The notes under the pieces: generated by a model
Told to the model about the DNA's origin: nothing
The model's database searches: none
Seen by the model: the letters and a program-made list of their open reading frames with translations, nothing else
Translations under genes and position numbers: made by a program
DNA from: Sinorhizobium fredii USDA 257
Lineage (GTDB): Bacteria > Pseudomonadota > Alphaproteobacteria > Rhizobiales > Rhizobiaceae
Reading direction: 5' to 3'
DNA: 64,000 nucleotides
Assembly: GCF_000265205.3 (NCBI RefSeq)
Contig: NC_018000.1
Location: forward strand, 2,418,001 to 2,482,000
Shown here: one piece after another, positions 40,988-48,919 of the stretch
How positions within the stretch are numbered: position 1 is the first letter of the stretch
Layout: each line of letters opens with the position of its first letter

Positions 40988-41482
40988 TCACATGGTGTCG
41001 GCGTGCTCGGCCATTGGCGGCAGGATATCGGCCGAATAGAGCACGGCGGGCTTTGAGCCGTTGTTCTTCCACCAGTGGGCAAGGCCGCCGAATTCGGCGG
41101 TGACTTCGCCAGCCTTGTGCTCGATCGGGACCTTGCAGGTGCTGCGATATTCGGTGATCGAGCCTTCGACGATCAATATGTTGGCGGGCCGTGCCTCATG
41201 CGAATGCCACGGCACCACGCCGCCCGGCTGGACGACGAGCTTGCGAAACCTAAGCGCATTTCCCTTCCAGTCACCACCCTTCGACGAGAGATCAATCGAG
41301 GCGAGGACGTCGTCGGTTACGCCTTGCGGGGCAGTCGCGCCTGGTTCCATGGCGCCTGCCGTCACCTGATCGGTAGGGCATTCCCCGGCAAAAGCGGGCA
41401 TCGCCGCGCTGGTGGAGGCGAAGAGGCCGAGCGTTGCAGCGACCGTCAGGGGCAGGTTTCCTGAAATGAGCTTTCGGGGCAT
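40988..41482 (-). CDS. Secreted cupin-domain protein
   Basis: A 164-residue protein with a signal peptide (LPLTVAATLGLFASTSAAMPAFA) and a small beta-barrel cupin: GGVVPWHSHEARPANILIVEGSITEYR supplies the His-x-His-x3 metal ligands and GLAHWWKNNG the last His. Two cysteines (C34-, C118-like) may form a disulfide. AAGGAG precedes the ATG at 41482. It probably binds a metal and a small ligand in the periplasm. It lies between a LysR gene and an MFS gene. Confidence 0.85.
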   Translation of the reverse strand: MPRKLISGNLPLTVAATLGLFASTSAAMPAFAGECPTDQVTAGAMEPGATAPQGVTDDVLASIDLSSKGGDWKGNALRFRKLVVQPGGVVPWHSHEARPANILIVEGSITEYRSTCKVPIEHKAGEVTAEFGGLAHWWKNNGSKPAVLYSADILPPMAEHADTM

Positions 41483-41595
41483 GTGGGGTTCTCCTTTGTC
41501 GATCACGCCGGAGACATTCCGGCGGACACAAGGAGATTGCGGGATATTTGGCCGGCAAAGAAATGCCGCCTGCTTTTGATTTCCATAGCCCAGAG

Positions 41596-42540
41596 CTATT
41601 GCGGCAGAGGGGGCGCATCGGCATGGGCGTCGGGGGTGCGCCGCATGTCGATGCCGGAATGCGGTGCCGCCCAGCCGTAAGACTTCACCGCGCCGACGAA
41701 GGTGGCGACGGCCGGGGAGAACCGCCGACCGGCGACGGTGACAAGACATACCTCCCGCGTGACCTCCGGTTCGGCAACGGGGCGCACCTGTAGTCCAGGA
41801 ATGACTGCGCTGTATTCGGGAATGAAGCAGATTCCGAGGCCACCGGCCACCATGTTCTGAATCCAGTCCTCACGCTCGCTCGAATAGGAAACCCGGGTCT
41901 TCACTCCGAACGAGTCGCAAAGGTCAGACAGATAGTCCCAGTATTCGCAGTTCACCCGCCTGAGGTAGATCTCGCCGTCGATCGCCGTGATCGGTATGGC
42001 ATCATACTGACAGAGGCGATGACCGGCGGGAAACGCGAGCATGAACCGTTCGCGAAACAGCGGCGTCACGTCGAAACGCTCGGGGAACTGGTCACTGCTC
42101 GCCATGATGGCGACGTCGATTTCTCCGGCCTCAAGCAGTTCGGAAAGTTTGGTCGGCACGCCTTCGACAAGTTGGAGCTGAATGCCGCGGTGCCGTATGT
42201 TGAAGTCGCTGAGCAGGCCGGTGAAGCGGCGCGGCCCGATCGTGCACATGATGCCGACCTTCACATGAGCATCCTCGAGACAGAGGAAACGCGAGGCCTC
42301 CTGCCGGACCCCCGATAACTCGTCCACGATCGACTGAAAGCGAGGCCGCAGCAAGTTTCCAAGGTCGGTCAGATGGGTGAGGTTGCGCTCGCGTCGGAAC
42401 AAAAGCCCACCGACTTCGTCCTCGAGCTGCTGAACAGCGCGGCTCAACGCTGGCTGAGTCACATGGCAATTCTCGGCCGCCCGCGTGAAGTTGCGCGTTT
42501 CGCAGACTGCCAGGAAATAGCGAACATGGTGAATGTCCAT
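41596..42540 (-). CDS. LysR-family transcriptional regulator
   Basis: A 314-residue regulator. The N-terminal winged helix reads FLAVCETRNFTRAAENCHVTQPALSRAVQQLEDEVGG, a standard LTTR pattern; the remainder is a periplasmic-binding-like effector domain. It runs in the same direction as cupin, MFS and DUF302 genes and diverges from the dehydrogenase gene at 42812 across a ~270-bp region. It could regulate either side. Confidence 0.92.
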   Translation of the reverse strand: MDIHHVRYFLAVCETRNFTRAAENCHVTQPALSRAVQQLEDEVGGLLFRRERNLTHLTDLGNLLRPRFQSIVDELSGVRQEASRFLCLEDAHVKVGIMCTIGPRRFTGLLSDFNIRHRGIQLQLVEGVPTKLSELLEAGEIDVAIMASSDQFPERFDVTPLFRERFMLAFPAGHRLCQYDAIPITAIDGEIYLRRVNCEYWDYLSDLCDSFGVKTRVSYSSEREDWIQNMVAGGLGICFIPEYSAVIPGLQVRPVAEPEVTREVCLVTVAGRRFSPAVATFVGAVKSYGWAAPHSGIDMRRTPDAHADAPPLPQ

Positions 42541-42811
42541 ACCTGTCCCCCCGGAAGACTTTCTACGGCAATTCCTTCGGATCGGACCCCGAAGCTAAAA
42601 GGAACACTTCAAAGCGTTGCTAGCGACACGGCATCAATCCCTGACGCCGCGGAGTGCCGAAGTCGAGGCAACGAACTTCCTACGTACGCGTCGTCATCGC
42701 TAATGCAATTCACCTATCGAATTCATAGCACAGTGGCATTTCAGTTGAAATGAATACAGCGCCATTCTCTCCCGGAAAAGGCCCTTTGGCCGAACTTGAG
42801 GAGACGTGGAC

Positions 42812-43642
42812 ATGCTGAAGAGTACCGACGTTGAAACCGATGCAATGCTCGGGCGCAGAACGCTCGAAGGCCGCAGCGCCATTGTGACCGGCTCCACCAG
42901 CGGCATTGGTCTCGGCATCGCCCAGGCGCTGGCCAAGGCGGGCGCGGCAGTGATGCTCAATGGGTTCGGTGACCCGGCCGAGATTGAGCGGCAGCGGGCC
43001 GAGATGGCGGAGGAGAACGACGTCGACGTCGCCTATGACAGCGCCGACATGTCGAGGCCGGAGGCGATCCGGATGATGGTCGAGCGCGCCGGCGCCCGCT
43101 TCGGACAAGTGGATATCGTCGTCAATAATGCCGGCATACAGCATGTCGCCCCGATCGCCGAATTCCCCGAGGCTAAGTGGGACGCGATCCTCTCTATCAA
43201 CCTTTCCGCCGCCTTTCATCTCGTCCAGGCGACCTATGGGCAGATGCGGGCCCGCGGGTACGGCCGGATTATCAACGTCGCATCCGCTCATGGACTCGTC
43301 GCATCTCCGTTTAAATCAGCTTATGTGGCGGCGAAGCATGGTCTCGTCGGACTCACCAAGGTCGTGGCCCTGGAAGGTGCCGAGTTCGGCGTTACGGCGA
43401 ATGCGATCTGTCCCGGCTATGTGTGGACGCCGCTCGTCGAGCAGCAAATCGACGACCAGGCAAAGTCCCACGGTGTCGCTCGCGATTCCGTAATCCGAGA
43501 CGTGTTCCTGAAGAACCAGCCGACGAAGCGTTTCGCAACAGTCGAAGAGATGGGGGCGCTGAGCGTCTTCCTGTGCAGCACCGCGGCGGCCTCGATAACC
43601 GGCACGGCGATCCCTGTCGATGGGGGATGGACGGCCCACTGA
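42812..43642 (+). CDS. 3-hydroxybutyrate dehydrogenase-like SDR
   Basis: A 276-residue short-chain dehydrogenase: NAD-binding TGSTSGIGLGIAQAL (residues ~29-43), NNAG, catalytic Ser in NVASAHG, and Tyr-Lys in SAYVAAKHG, then ICPGYVWTPLVEQQI, which is characteristic of D-3-hydroxybutyrate dehydrogenases. GAGGAG sits nine bases before the ATG at 42812; GTG at 42806 is too close. It would oxidise 3-hydroxybutyrate released from PHB to acetoacetate. The patatin-like gene follows 27 bases later. Confidence 0.85.
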   Translation: MLKSTDVETDAMLGRRTLEGRSAIVTGSTSGIGLGIAQALAKAGAAVMLNGFGDPAEIERQRAEMAEENDVDVAYDSADMSRPEAIRMMVERAGARFGQVDIVVNNAGIQHVAPIAEFPEAKWDAILSINLSAAFHLVQATYGQMRARGYGRIINVASAHGLVASPFKSAYVAAKHGLVGLTKVVALEGAEFGVTANAICPGYVWTPLVEQQIDDQAKSHGVARDSVIRDVFLKNQPTKRFATVEEMGALSVFLCSTAAASITGTAIPVDGGWTAH

Positions 43643-43669
43643 TTTCAACATGCGAAGAGGAGGAGAGCC

Positions 43670-44755
43670 ATGAACAAGCACGCCAAAGTGGACAGGCCAG
43701 CTCGAGAGGACCAGGAAAGGTCCTCCATGGCCGAGGGGCGGCCGCCGCGGACGATTAACCTCGCACTTCAGGGTGGCGGTGCGCATGGCGCATTCACCTG
43801 GGGCGTGCTCGACCGGCTGCTCGACGAGCCTAACCTGTCTTTCGAAGGCATCGTTGCGACCAGCGCCGGGGCAATGAACGCCGCTGTCCTGGCCTATGGG
43901 CTCGCGGAAGGCGGACGGAGTGGCGCGCAAAGGGCTCTCGCCAATTTCTGGCGCCGCATCAGCCATGCGGCCGCTTTCAGTCCGCTGCAGCCGAGCCTGC
44001 TCGACCGCATGACCGGGTCGAAATCATTGGAGTTTTCGCCGGCCTTTGTCATTTTCGACATGGTAACGCGGCTCTTGTCGCCCTATCAGTTCAACCCGTT
44101 GAACTATAATCCGCTTCGCCAGGTGTTGGAGCAGTCGATCGACCTCGAGGCGATCCGAATGTCCCGCTGTCCGGTCAAGCTGAACATCTGCGCGACCAAT
44201 GTGCGCTCCGGCAAGGTGAAGGTCTTTTCCAACGACGAGATCTCGATCGATTCGGTGATGGCATCCGCCTGCCTGCCGTTCCTCTTCCAGGCCGTCGAAA
44301 TCGACGGCGAAGCCTATTGGGATGGCGGCTATATGGGGAACCCGGCTATTTTCCCACTGATCTACGGCTGCGATACGCCGGATGTGCTGGTGGTGCACAT
44401 CAATCCGCTTGAGCGAACGGAACTGCCGCGGACAGCGGCCGAAATCCTGAACAGGATCAACGAAATAAGCTTCAATTCGTCGCTGCTCAGAGAGATGCGG
44501 GCAATCGCCTTCGTGACGCAACTGACTGAGTCGGAGGCGGGTAATTCCCTCGGTCTCAAGCGCATCTTCGTGCATGGGATATCCGACGACGAGACGATGA
44601 GAAACCTCAGCGTCTCCAGCAAGCTCAATGCCGAGTGGGGAGCCCTCGTAGACCTCCGTGACCGCGGCCGGCAGTGCGCGGAGGACTGGCTGATGGCGAA
44701 CTACGAAGCGATAGGGAAGCATTCGAGCGTCGACATCAGTAGGCGGTATCTTTAG
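43670..44755 (+). CDS. Patatin-like phospholipase/acyl hydrolase
   Basis: A 361-residue patatin-family hydrolase with an oxyanion-hole loop QGGGAHGAFTWGVLD, the nucleophile Ser in ATSAGAMNAAV and the catalytic Asp in DGGYMGNPA, giving a Ser-Asp dyad. The N-terminal ~25 residues are charged. AGGAGGAGAG precedes the ATG. Family members release fatty acids from lipids; adjacent to a hydroxybutyrate dehydrogenase it may act on polyhydroxybutyrate granules (inference). A terminator follows at 44845. Confidence 0.9.
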   Translation: MNKHAKVDRPAREDQERSSMAEGRPPRTINLALQGGGAHGAFTWGVLDRLLDEPNLSFEGIVATSAGAMNAAVLAYGLAEGGRSGAQRALANFWRRISHAAAFSPLQPSLLDRMTGSKSLEFSPAFVIFDMVTRLLSPYQFNPLNYNPLRQVLEQSIDLEAIRMSRCPVKLNICATNVRSGKVKVFSNDEISIDSVMASACLPFLFQAVEIDGEAYWDGGYMGNPAIFPLIYGCDTPDVLVVHINPLERTELPRTAAEILNRINEISFNSSLLREMRAIAFVTQLTESEAGNSLGLKRIFVHGISDDETMRNLSVSSKLNAEWGALVDLRDRGRQCAEDWLMANYEAIGKHSSVDISRRYL

Positions 44756-44844
44756 GGCGGTTTCGACGCTTCCCGATCAATCGCTGCGCTTGGCCACGGG
44801 CTTAGCGCAAGCCTCCTTGCCATGTCCCTCCCAAGGGAAGTCTT

Positions 44845-44868
44845 GCCCCCCGATCCGGGGGGCTTTTT
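44845..44868 (+). terminator. Terminator after the patatin gene
   Basis: GCCCCCC (44845-44851) pairs with GGGGGGC (44857-44863) around GATCC, followed by five Ts (44864-44868). It separates the dehydrogenase/patatin operon from the bufferin cluster. Confidence 0.88.
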
Positions 44869-45003
44869 CGTTGTGGCCGGCGGATAGTTCGTCGCTATCG
44901 AAACCATGCCTGAACAGCATTTCAAAGAGCGAGAGCGGTCTGCGAAGCTTGTCAGTATCAGGCCGATACCGGTCTGAACAACGTCAGATCCTGGAGATGT
45001 TCA

Positions 45004-45273
45004 ATGATCAACACTCGTACGCTCATCAGTTCCGCGCTTGCCGCGATCGCCTCCGTCTCGGCGTCGCCTGCATCGGCAGGACCGGCCGCCCAGCCCGAGT
45101 TCTCGTTCGAGAAGTGCTACGGCATCGTCAAGGCCGGGCAGAACGACTGCCAGACAGCTACCCATTCCTGCGCGGGCACCTCGACGATGGACGACCAGGC
45201 GGACGCCTGGATCTACGTGCCTGCCGGCACCTGCGGAAAGATCGCCGGCGGCAGCAACGCCCCCAAGGCCTGA
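45004..45273 (+). CDS. bufA: Bufferin-type RiPP precursor (DUF2282)
   Basis: An 89-residue exported peptide. Residues 1-25 are a signal peptide ([17 protein letters not shown]). The mature part contains four cysteines (38, 49, 56, 77) in [19 protein letters not shown] and GTCGKIAGG, the DUF2282 pattern. In bufferins, MNIO enzymes convert such cysteines to thiooxazoles that chelate copper. The precursor heads the cluster, with DUF692 (bufB) 35 bases on and DUF2063 (bufC) after it. Signal peptide and modification in one precursor is the unusual feature of this RiPP class. Symbol follows the published bufferin naming. Confidence 0.88.
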   Translation: MINTRTLISSALAAIASVSASPASAGPAAQPEFSFEKCYGIVKAGQNDCQTATHSCAGTSTMDDQADAWIYVPAGTCGKIAGGSNAPKA

Positions 45274-45308
45274 CGGCCTCCGACAACAAGCAAAAAGGGA
45301 GTAGACCG

Positions 45309-46340
45309 ATGCCCAAGACGTTTCCAACCCACCCGGTGCCGTGCGCTGCGGGCATCGGCCTCCGTTCCATACACATTGCAGAGATGCTTTCCCGCAGGCC
45401 TGCTGCGGGTTGGCTGGAAGTCCATGCCGAAAACTACATGGGCCAATCAGCGGCCGTGGATGCGCTCGAGAAGCTGCGCGACGTTTATCCGCTTTCGGTG
45501 CACGGCGTCGGACTGTCGCTCGGCAGCGCCTCGGGTCTCGACCGAGCGCATCTGGAGCGGCTGCGTCTCGTCTGTGAGCGCTTCCAACCGGCGATCGTCT
45601 CGGAGCACCTTGCCTGGAGCGTCGCCGACGGCGCCTACCTCAACGACCTCCTGCCGCTCCGTTACGACGACGAGGCGCTCGCCATCGTTTCCGGGAACAT
45701 CGGCCGGCTGCAGGACACGCTCAAGCGCCAGGTCTTCATCGAAAACCTCTCCGCCTATCTGGCCTTCGCGGAATCGAGCATGACCGAGGCCGAGTTCCTG
45801 AGCGAGCTCGTCAACCGGACCGGTTGCGGCTTGCTGCTGGACGTCAACAACGTCCATGTCTCCGCAAGCAACCTCGACTTCGATGCATTGGCCTTCATCG
45901 ACGCCCTGCCTGCCGAAGCGATCGGTGAAATCCACCTTGCCGGCCACGCCGTCAACGAAGTCGACGGCGACGTCATTCTCATCGACGACCATGGGTCGCG
46001 CGTGCCGCCGGCCGTCTGGTCGCTCTATGCCCACGCTCTCCGCAGGATCGGCCCCCGCCCGACACTGATCGAATGGGACACGGATGTGCCGCCGCTCGAG
46101 GTCTTGTTGGGCGAAGCCATGTGGGCAGACATGCTCGCACGCCGTATCGCCTTCGACGAATGCCCGGAGGAGCCGCCGGTCGCCGTGCCGGACAGCCGTT
46201 TCGAGACAATGAGGCTACCCCGCCGCGACGACGCGAGTGGCATCCGCTTCCCGGCGCTCGCTGCCATCGCAGCAGTTAGAGCCGCTTGCGGCAAGTGCGC
46301 AGGGGACCATTGCAGGAGGGACGGCCATGTCCTCCATTGA
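45309..46340 (+). CDS. bufB: MNIO (DUF692) multinuclear iron oxidative enzyme
   Basis: A 343-residue TIM-barrel-like enzyme. Its iron ligands appear in sequence: His/Glu in LEVHAENYM, His in SVHGVGLSLGS, Glu-His in IVSEHLAWS, Asp-Asn-His in LLLDVNNVHVS, His in EIHLAGH, Asp-His in IDDHGS and Glu in LIEWDTD. MNIOs modify cysteines in peptide substrates with O2. ATG 45309 is chosen because it begins the family pattern close to the precursor; far upstream starts would overlap bufA. Its stop overlaps the bufC start by 14 bases. Confidence 0.92.
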   Translation: MPKTFPTHPVPCAAGIGLRSIHIAEMLSRRPAAGWLEVHAENYMGQSAAVDALEKLRDVYPLSVHGVGLSLGSASGLDRAHLERLRLVCERFQPAIVSEHLAWSVADGAYLNDLLPLRYDDEALAIVSGNIGRLQDTLKRQVFIENLSAYLAFAESSMTEAEFLSELVNRTGCGLLLDVNNVHVSASNLDFDALAFIDALPAEAIGEIHLAGHAVNEVDGDVILIDDHGSRVPPAVWSLYAHALRRIGPRPTLIEWDTDVPPLEVLLGEAMWADMLARRIAFDECPEEPPVAVPDSRFETMRLPRRDDASGIRFPALAAIAAVRAACGKCAGDHCRRDGHVLH

Positions 46341-47127
46341 AACCCTGCAGAGCGTCGTCGCGCGTGCGGTTCTGACGACCGGACCCGCAGATATCCTGCC
46401 ACTCCTCGAGCAGGGTCGTTTCGATCCTGCAAGGCGGCTCAATATCTACCGCAACAATACGTTGGTCTCGCTCACGGCGACGTTGAAGGCCGTGTTCCCC
46501 GTGACGGTGCGGCTGCTCGACGAGCGCTACTTCAGTTATGTGGCCGGCTGCTTCATCCGCAACAGCCCGCCACAAGAGCCGCGCCTTTCGCGCTACGGCG
46601 CAGGATTTGCGCCATTCCTCGCGCGCTTCGAGGGAACCGCCGGTATGCCGTTCGTTTCCGAGGTGGCGCGCCTGGAGTGGAAGATCGCCGAAGCGCTCGA
46701 CGCGCCGCTGGAGCGGCCAAGCACACTCATCGAGCTCTACGAGGGGCTTTCGAGCGGGTCCTTCGCGCTCTTTCTACAGCCTTCGCTGCGACTTGTTCTG
46801 TGCCGCTGGCCCGCCCTCAGCATATGGGCGGCGCACCAGCAGGGAGGCGATCCCGACAGGCTCTCGAATCTCGAACGCGAACCGGAGCGCATTGCGATGT
46901 GGAGACATGCCGACACCGTTCGCTTCCTGCGGCTCGACGCCGCGGAATTTGCGTTCTGGTACGTGTTGATGCGGGGCAGGGGACTCGAGGCCGCGGTCGG
47001 CCGCGCCTGCCGCCGTTCGCCTGAGTTCGATGTCGCTCGAGCGCTGACGGGCCTTTTCGTCAGCGAGCTCGTCATCGGCATCCATCGCATGAAGGGGTCT
47101 TCCAACCAGCAGGAGAGAGTGTCATGA
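46327..47127 (+). CDS. bufC: DUF2063 partner protein of the MNIO enzyme
   Basis: A 266-residue protein with the DUF2063 N-terminal domain (ARRLNIYRNNTLVSLTATLKAVFPVTVRLLDERYF), which supplies precursor docking in MNIO systems, plus a C-terminal domain of unclear fold. GCAGGAGGG precedes the ATG at 46327. It overlaps bufB by 14 bases and bufD-like doxX by ATGA. In known pairs the DUF2063 protein delivers the precursor to the MNIO. Confidence 0.9.
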   Translation: MSSIETLQSVVARAVLTTGPADILPLLEQGRFDPARRLNIYRNNTLVSLTATLKAVFPVTVRLLDERYFSYVAGCFIRNSPPQEPRLSRYGAGFAPFLARFEGTAGMPFVSEVARLEWKIAEALDAPLERPSTLIELYEGLSSGSFALFLQPSLRLVLCRWPALSIWAAHQQGGDPDRLSNLEREPERIAMWRHADTVRFLRLDAAEFAFWYVLMRGRGLEAAVGRACRRSPEFDVARALTGLFVSELVIGIHRMKGSSNQQERVS

Positions 47128-47597
47128 CCACAATGCGCGCAACACCGATCAGTCTTTCCAGAGCGATATACAGGCTTCACGACACTGTCGTGGAGTGGGC
47201 GACCGCCCTGCCGCTATCGATCGTGCAATTGGCGTCCCGCGTGGCGATCGCGGAGGTTTTCTGGCAATCCGCCCAGACGAAGCTCGCCTCCTGGCCGGTT
47301 ACGCTCCAGCTATTCGCCTTCGAATATCGCGTGCCGCTGCTCGATCCCGGACTGGCCGCCCTTGTGGCGACAGCGGCGGAACTCAGTGGCGCGGCGATGC
47401 TCGCCTTGGGACTGCTCGCACGGCTCGCCTCGCTGATGGTGCTCGGCGTCGTCGCCACCATCCAGATCTTCGTCTACCCGGATCATTGGGTCGAGCATCT
47501 GATGTGGACGAGCCTGCTTTTGCTCATCCTCTCGCGCGGCGCCGGCGTGTTTTCCGTCGATCATCTGGTCGCCCGACGCGTCCGTGCCGGAGGCTGA
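47124..47597 (+). CDS. DoxX-family membrane protein
   Basis: A 157-residue protein with four predicted membrane helices, e.g. GLAALVATAAELSGAAMLALGLLARLA and LVVLGVVATIQIFVYP, the DoxX/SURF4 fold. Overlap with bufC (ATGA at 47124-47127) places it inside the bufferin operon, where DoxX genes are common. DoxX proteins are linked to quinone or thiosulfate redox chemistry; its job here may be to link precursor or copper handling to the membrane electron pool. Confidence 0.88.
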   Translation: MTTMRATPISLSRAIYRLHDTVVEWATALPLSIVQLASRVAIAEVFWQSAQTKLASWPVTLQLFAFEYRVPLLDPGLAALVATAAELSGAAMLALGLLARLASLMVLGVVATIQIFVYPDHWVEHLMWTSLLLLILSRGAGVFSVDHLVARRVRAGG

Positions 47598-47600
47598 GCG

Positions 47601-48917
47601 ATGTCGGTGACGCCTGTTCAGAGCGCCTCCGTGCCGGGCGAGGTTGCGGCCGGCACGAACAAGGCAAAGCATCGGCCGCGCGTGGTCATTCTCGGGGCGG
47701 GCTTCGGCGGCTTGAACGCGGCGATGGCGCTTCGCCGCGCGCCGGCGGAAGTCACCGTCATCGACCGGCGAAACTATCACCTGTTCCAGCCTCTGCTTTA
47801 CCAGGTCGCGACCGCGGGACTCTCACCGGCGCAGATTGCCATGCCCATCCGCCGCATTCTTTCGCGGCAGTCGAATGCCACGGTCCTGATGGACAAGGTC
47901 GAGGCGGTCGATACCGCCGCGCGATGCGTCGTGACCGGCAGCCGACGCATCCCCTATGACTACCTGATCGTCGCGACCGGCGCCCGCCACACTTATTTCG
48001 GCAACGATGCCTGGGCGGACCACGCCCCGGGCCTGAAGACAATCACGGATGCGACGGCGATCCGCGCGCGCATCCTCTCCGCCTTCGAACGGGCGGAGGT
48101 GACCGATGACGCCCGTTTGCGCCAGACGCTCTTGACCTTCGTTGTCGTCGGCGGCGGGCCGACCGGTGTCGAACTCGCCGGCGCGATCGCCGAGCTCTCG
48201 CGAAGAACGATCGTTCGTGATTTCCGGCGCATCGATTCATCCTCCGCCCGGGTCGTGCTCGTCGAAGCGGGTGAGCGGATACTGCCGGCGATGCCGCCCT
48301 GCCTTTCGAGAAAGGCCCAGAGACAACTCGAGAGGCTTGGCGTCGAGGTCCTGCTCGGCAATGCCGTCGCCGGCTGTGATGACAGCGGCGTACGGCTGGC
48401 CGACGGAACTGAAATCGGCTCCGCCTGCATTCTCTGGGCCGCAGGCGTCATGGCTTCGCGCGCCGCCAAGTGGATCGGTGCGGCGGCGGACCGCGCCGGA
48501 CGGGTCCTGGTCGACCGGCGTCTAAATCCGCCGGGGCACGACAAAATATTCGTCATCGGTGACACGGCCTCGGTGACCGATGCGGCCGGACGTCCTGTAC
48601 CGGGCGTGGCGCCAGCAGCCAAGCAGATGGGGCGTTACGCGGCCCACGCCATTCTCGGCGACATGGCGGGACGGCAATCGGCGCCCTTCCGTTATCGTGA
48701 CTACGGCAATCTCGCGACCATCGGCCGCAAGGCAGCGGTTGCGGATTTCGGCAAGGCCAGGCTCTCCGGCTATTCCGCATGGCTCGTCTGGAACTTCGCC
48801 CATCTCTGGTTCCTCGTCGGCTTCCGTAATCGCCTCGTCGTCTTTCTCGACTGGGCGGTCGCCTATGTCCGCAACGATCGCGCCGCGCGGCTGATCACCG
48901 GCCAACACGAGACCTAG
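47601..48917 (+). CDS. ndh: Type II NADH:quinone oxidoreductase
   Basis: A 438-residue flavoprotein with two dinucleotide folds: FAD site VVILGAGFGGLNAAMAL (residues ~28-44) and NADH site FVVVGGGPTGVELAGAI (~170-186), and a C-terminal amphipathic stretch (NFAHLWFLVGFRNRLVVFLDW) that anchors it to the membrane. It oxidises NADH and reduces quinone without pumping protons. It starts three bases after the doxX stop, so it is co-transcribed with the bufferin genes. Confidence 0.9.
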   Translation: MSVTPVQSASVPGEVAAGTNKAKHRPRVVILGAGFGGLNAAMALRRAPAEVTVIDRRNYHLFQPLLYQVATAGLSPAQIAMPIRRILSRQSNATVLMDKVEAVDTAARCVVTGSRRIPYDYLIVATGARHTYFGNDAWADHAPGLKTITDATAIRARILSAFERAEVTDDARLRQTLLTFVVVGGGPTGVELAGAIAELSRRTIVRDFRRIDSSSARVVLVEAGERILPAMPPCLSRKAQRQLERLGVEVLLGNAVAGCDDSGVRLADGTEIGSACILWAAGVMASRAAKWIGAAADRAGRVLVDRRLNPPGHDKIFVIGDTASVTDAAGRPVPGVAPAAKQMGRYAAHAILGDMAGRQSAPFRYRDYGNLATIGRKAAVADFGKARLSGYSAWLVWNFAHLWFLVGFRNRLVVFLDWAVAYVRNDRAARLITGQHET

Positions 48918-48919
48918 CG

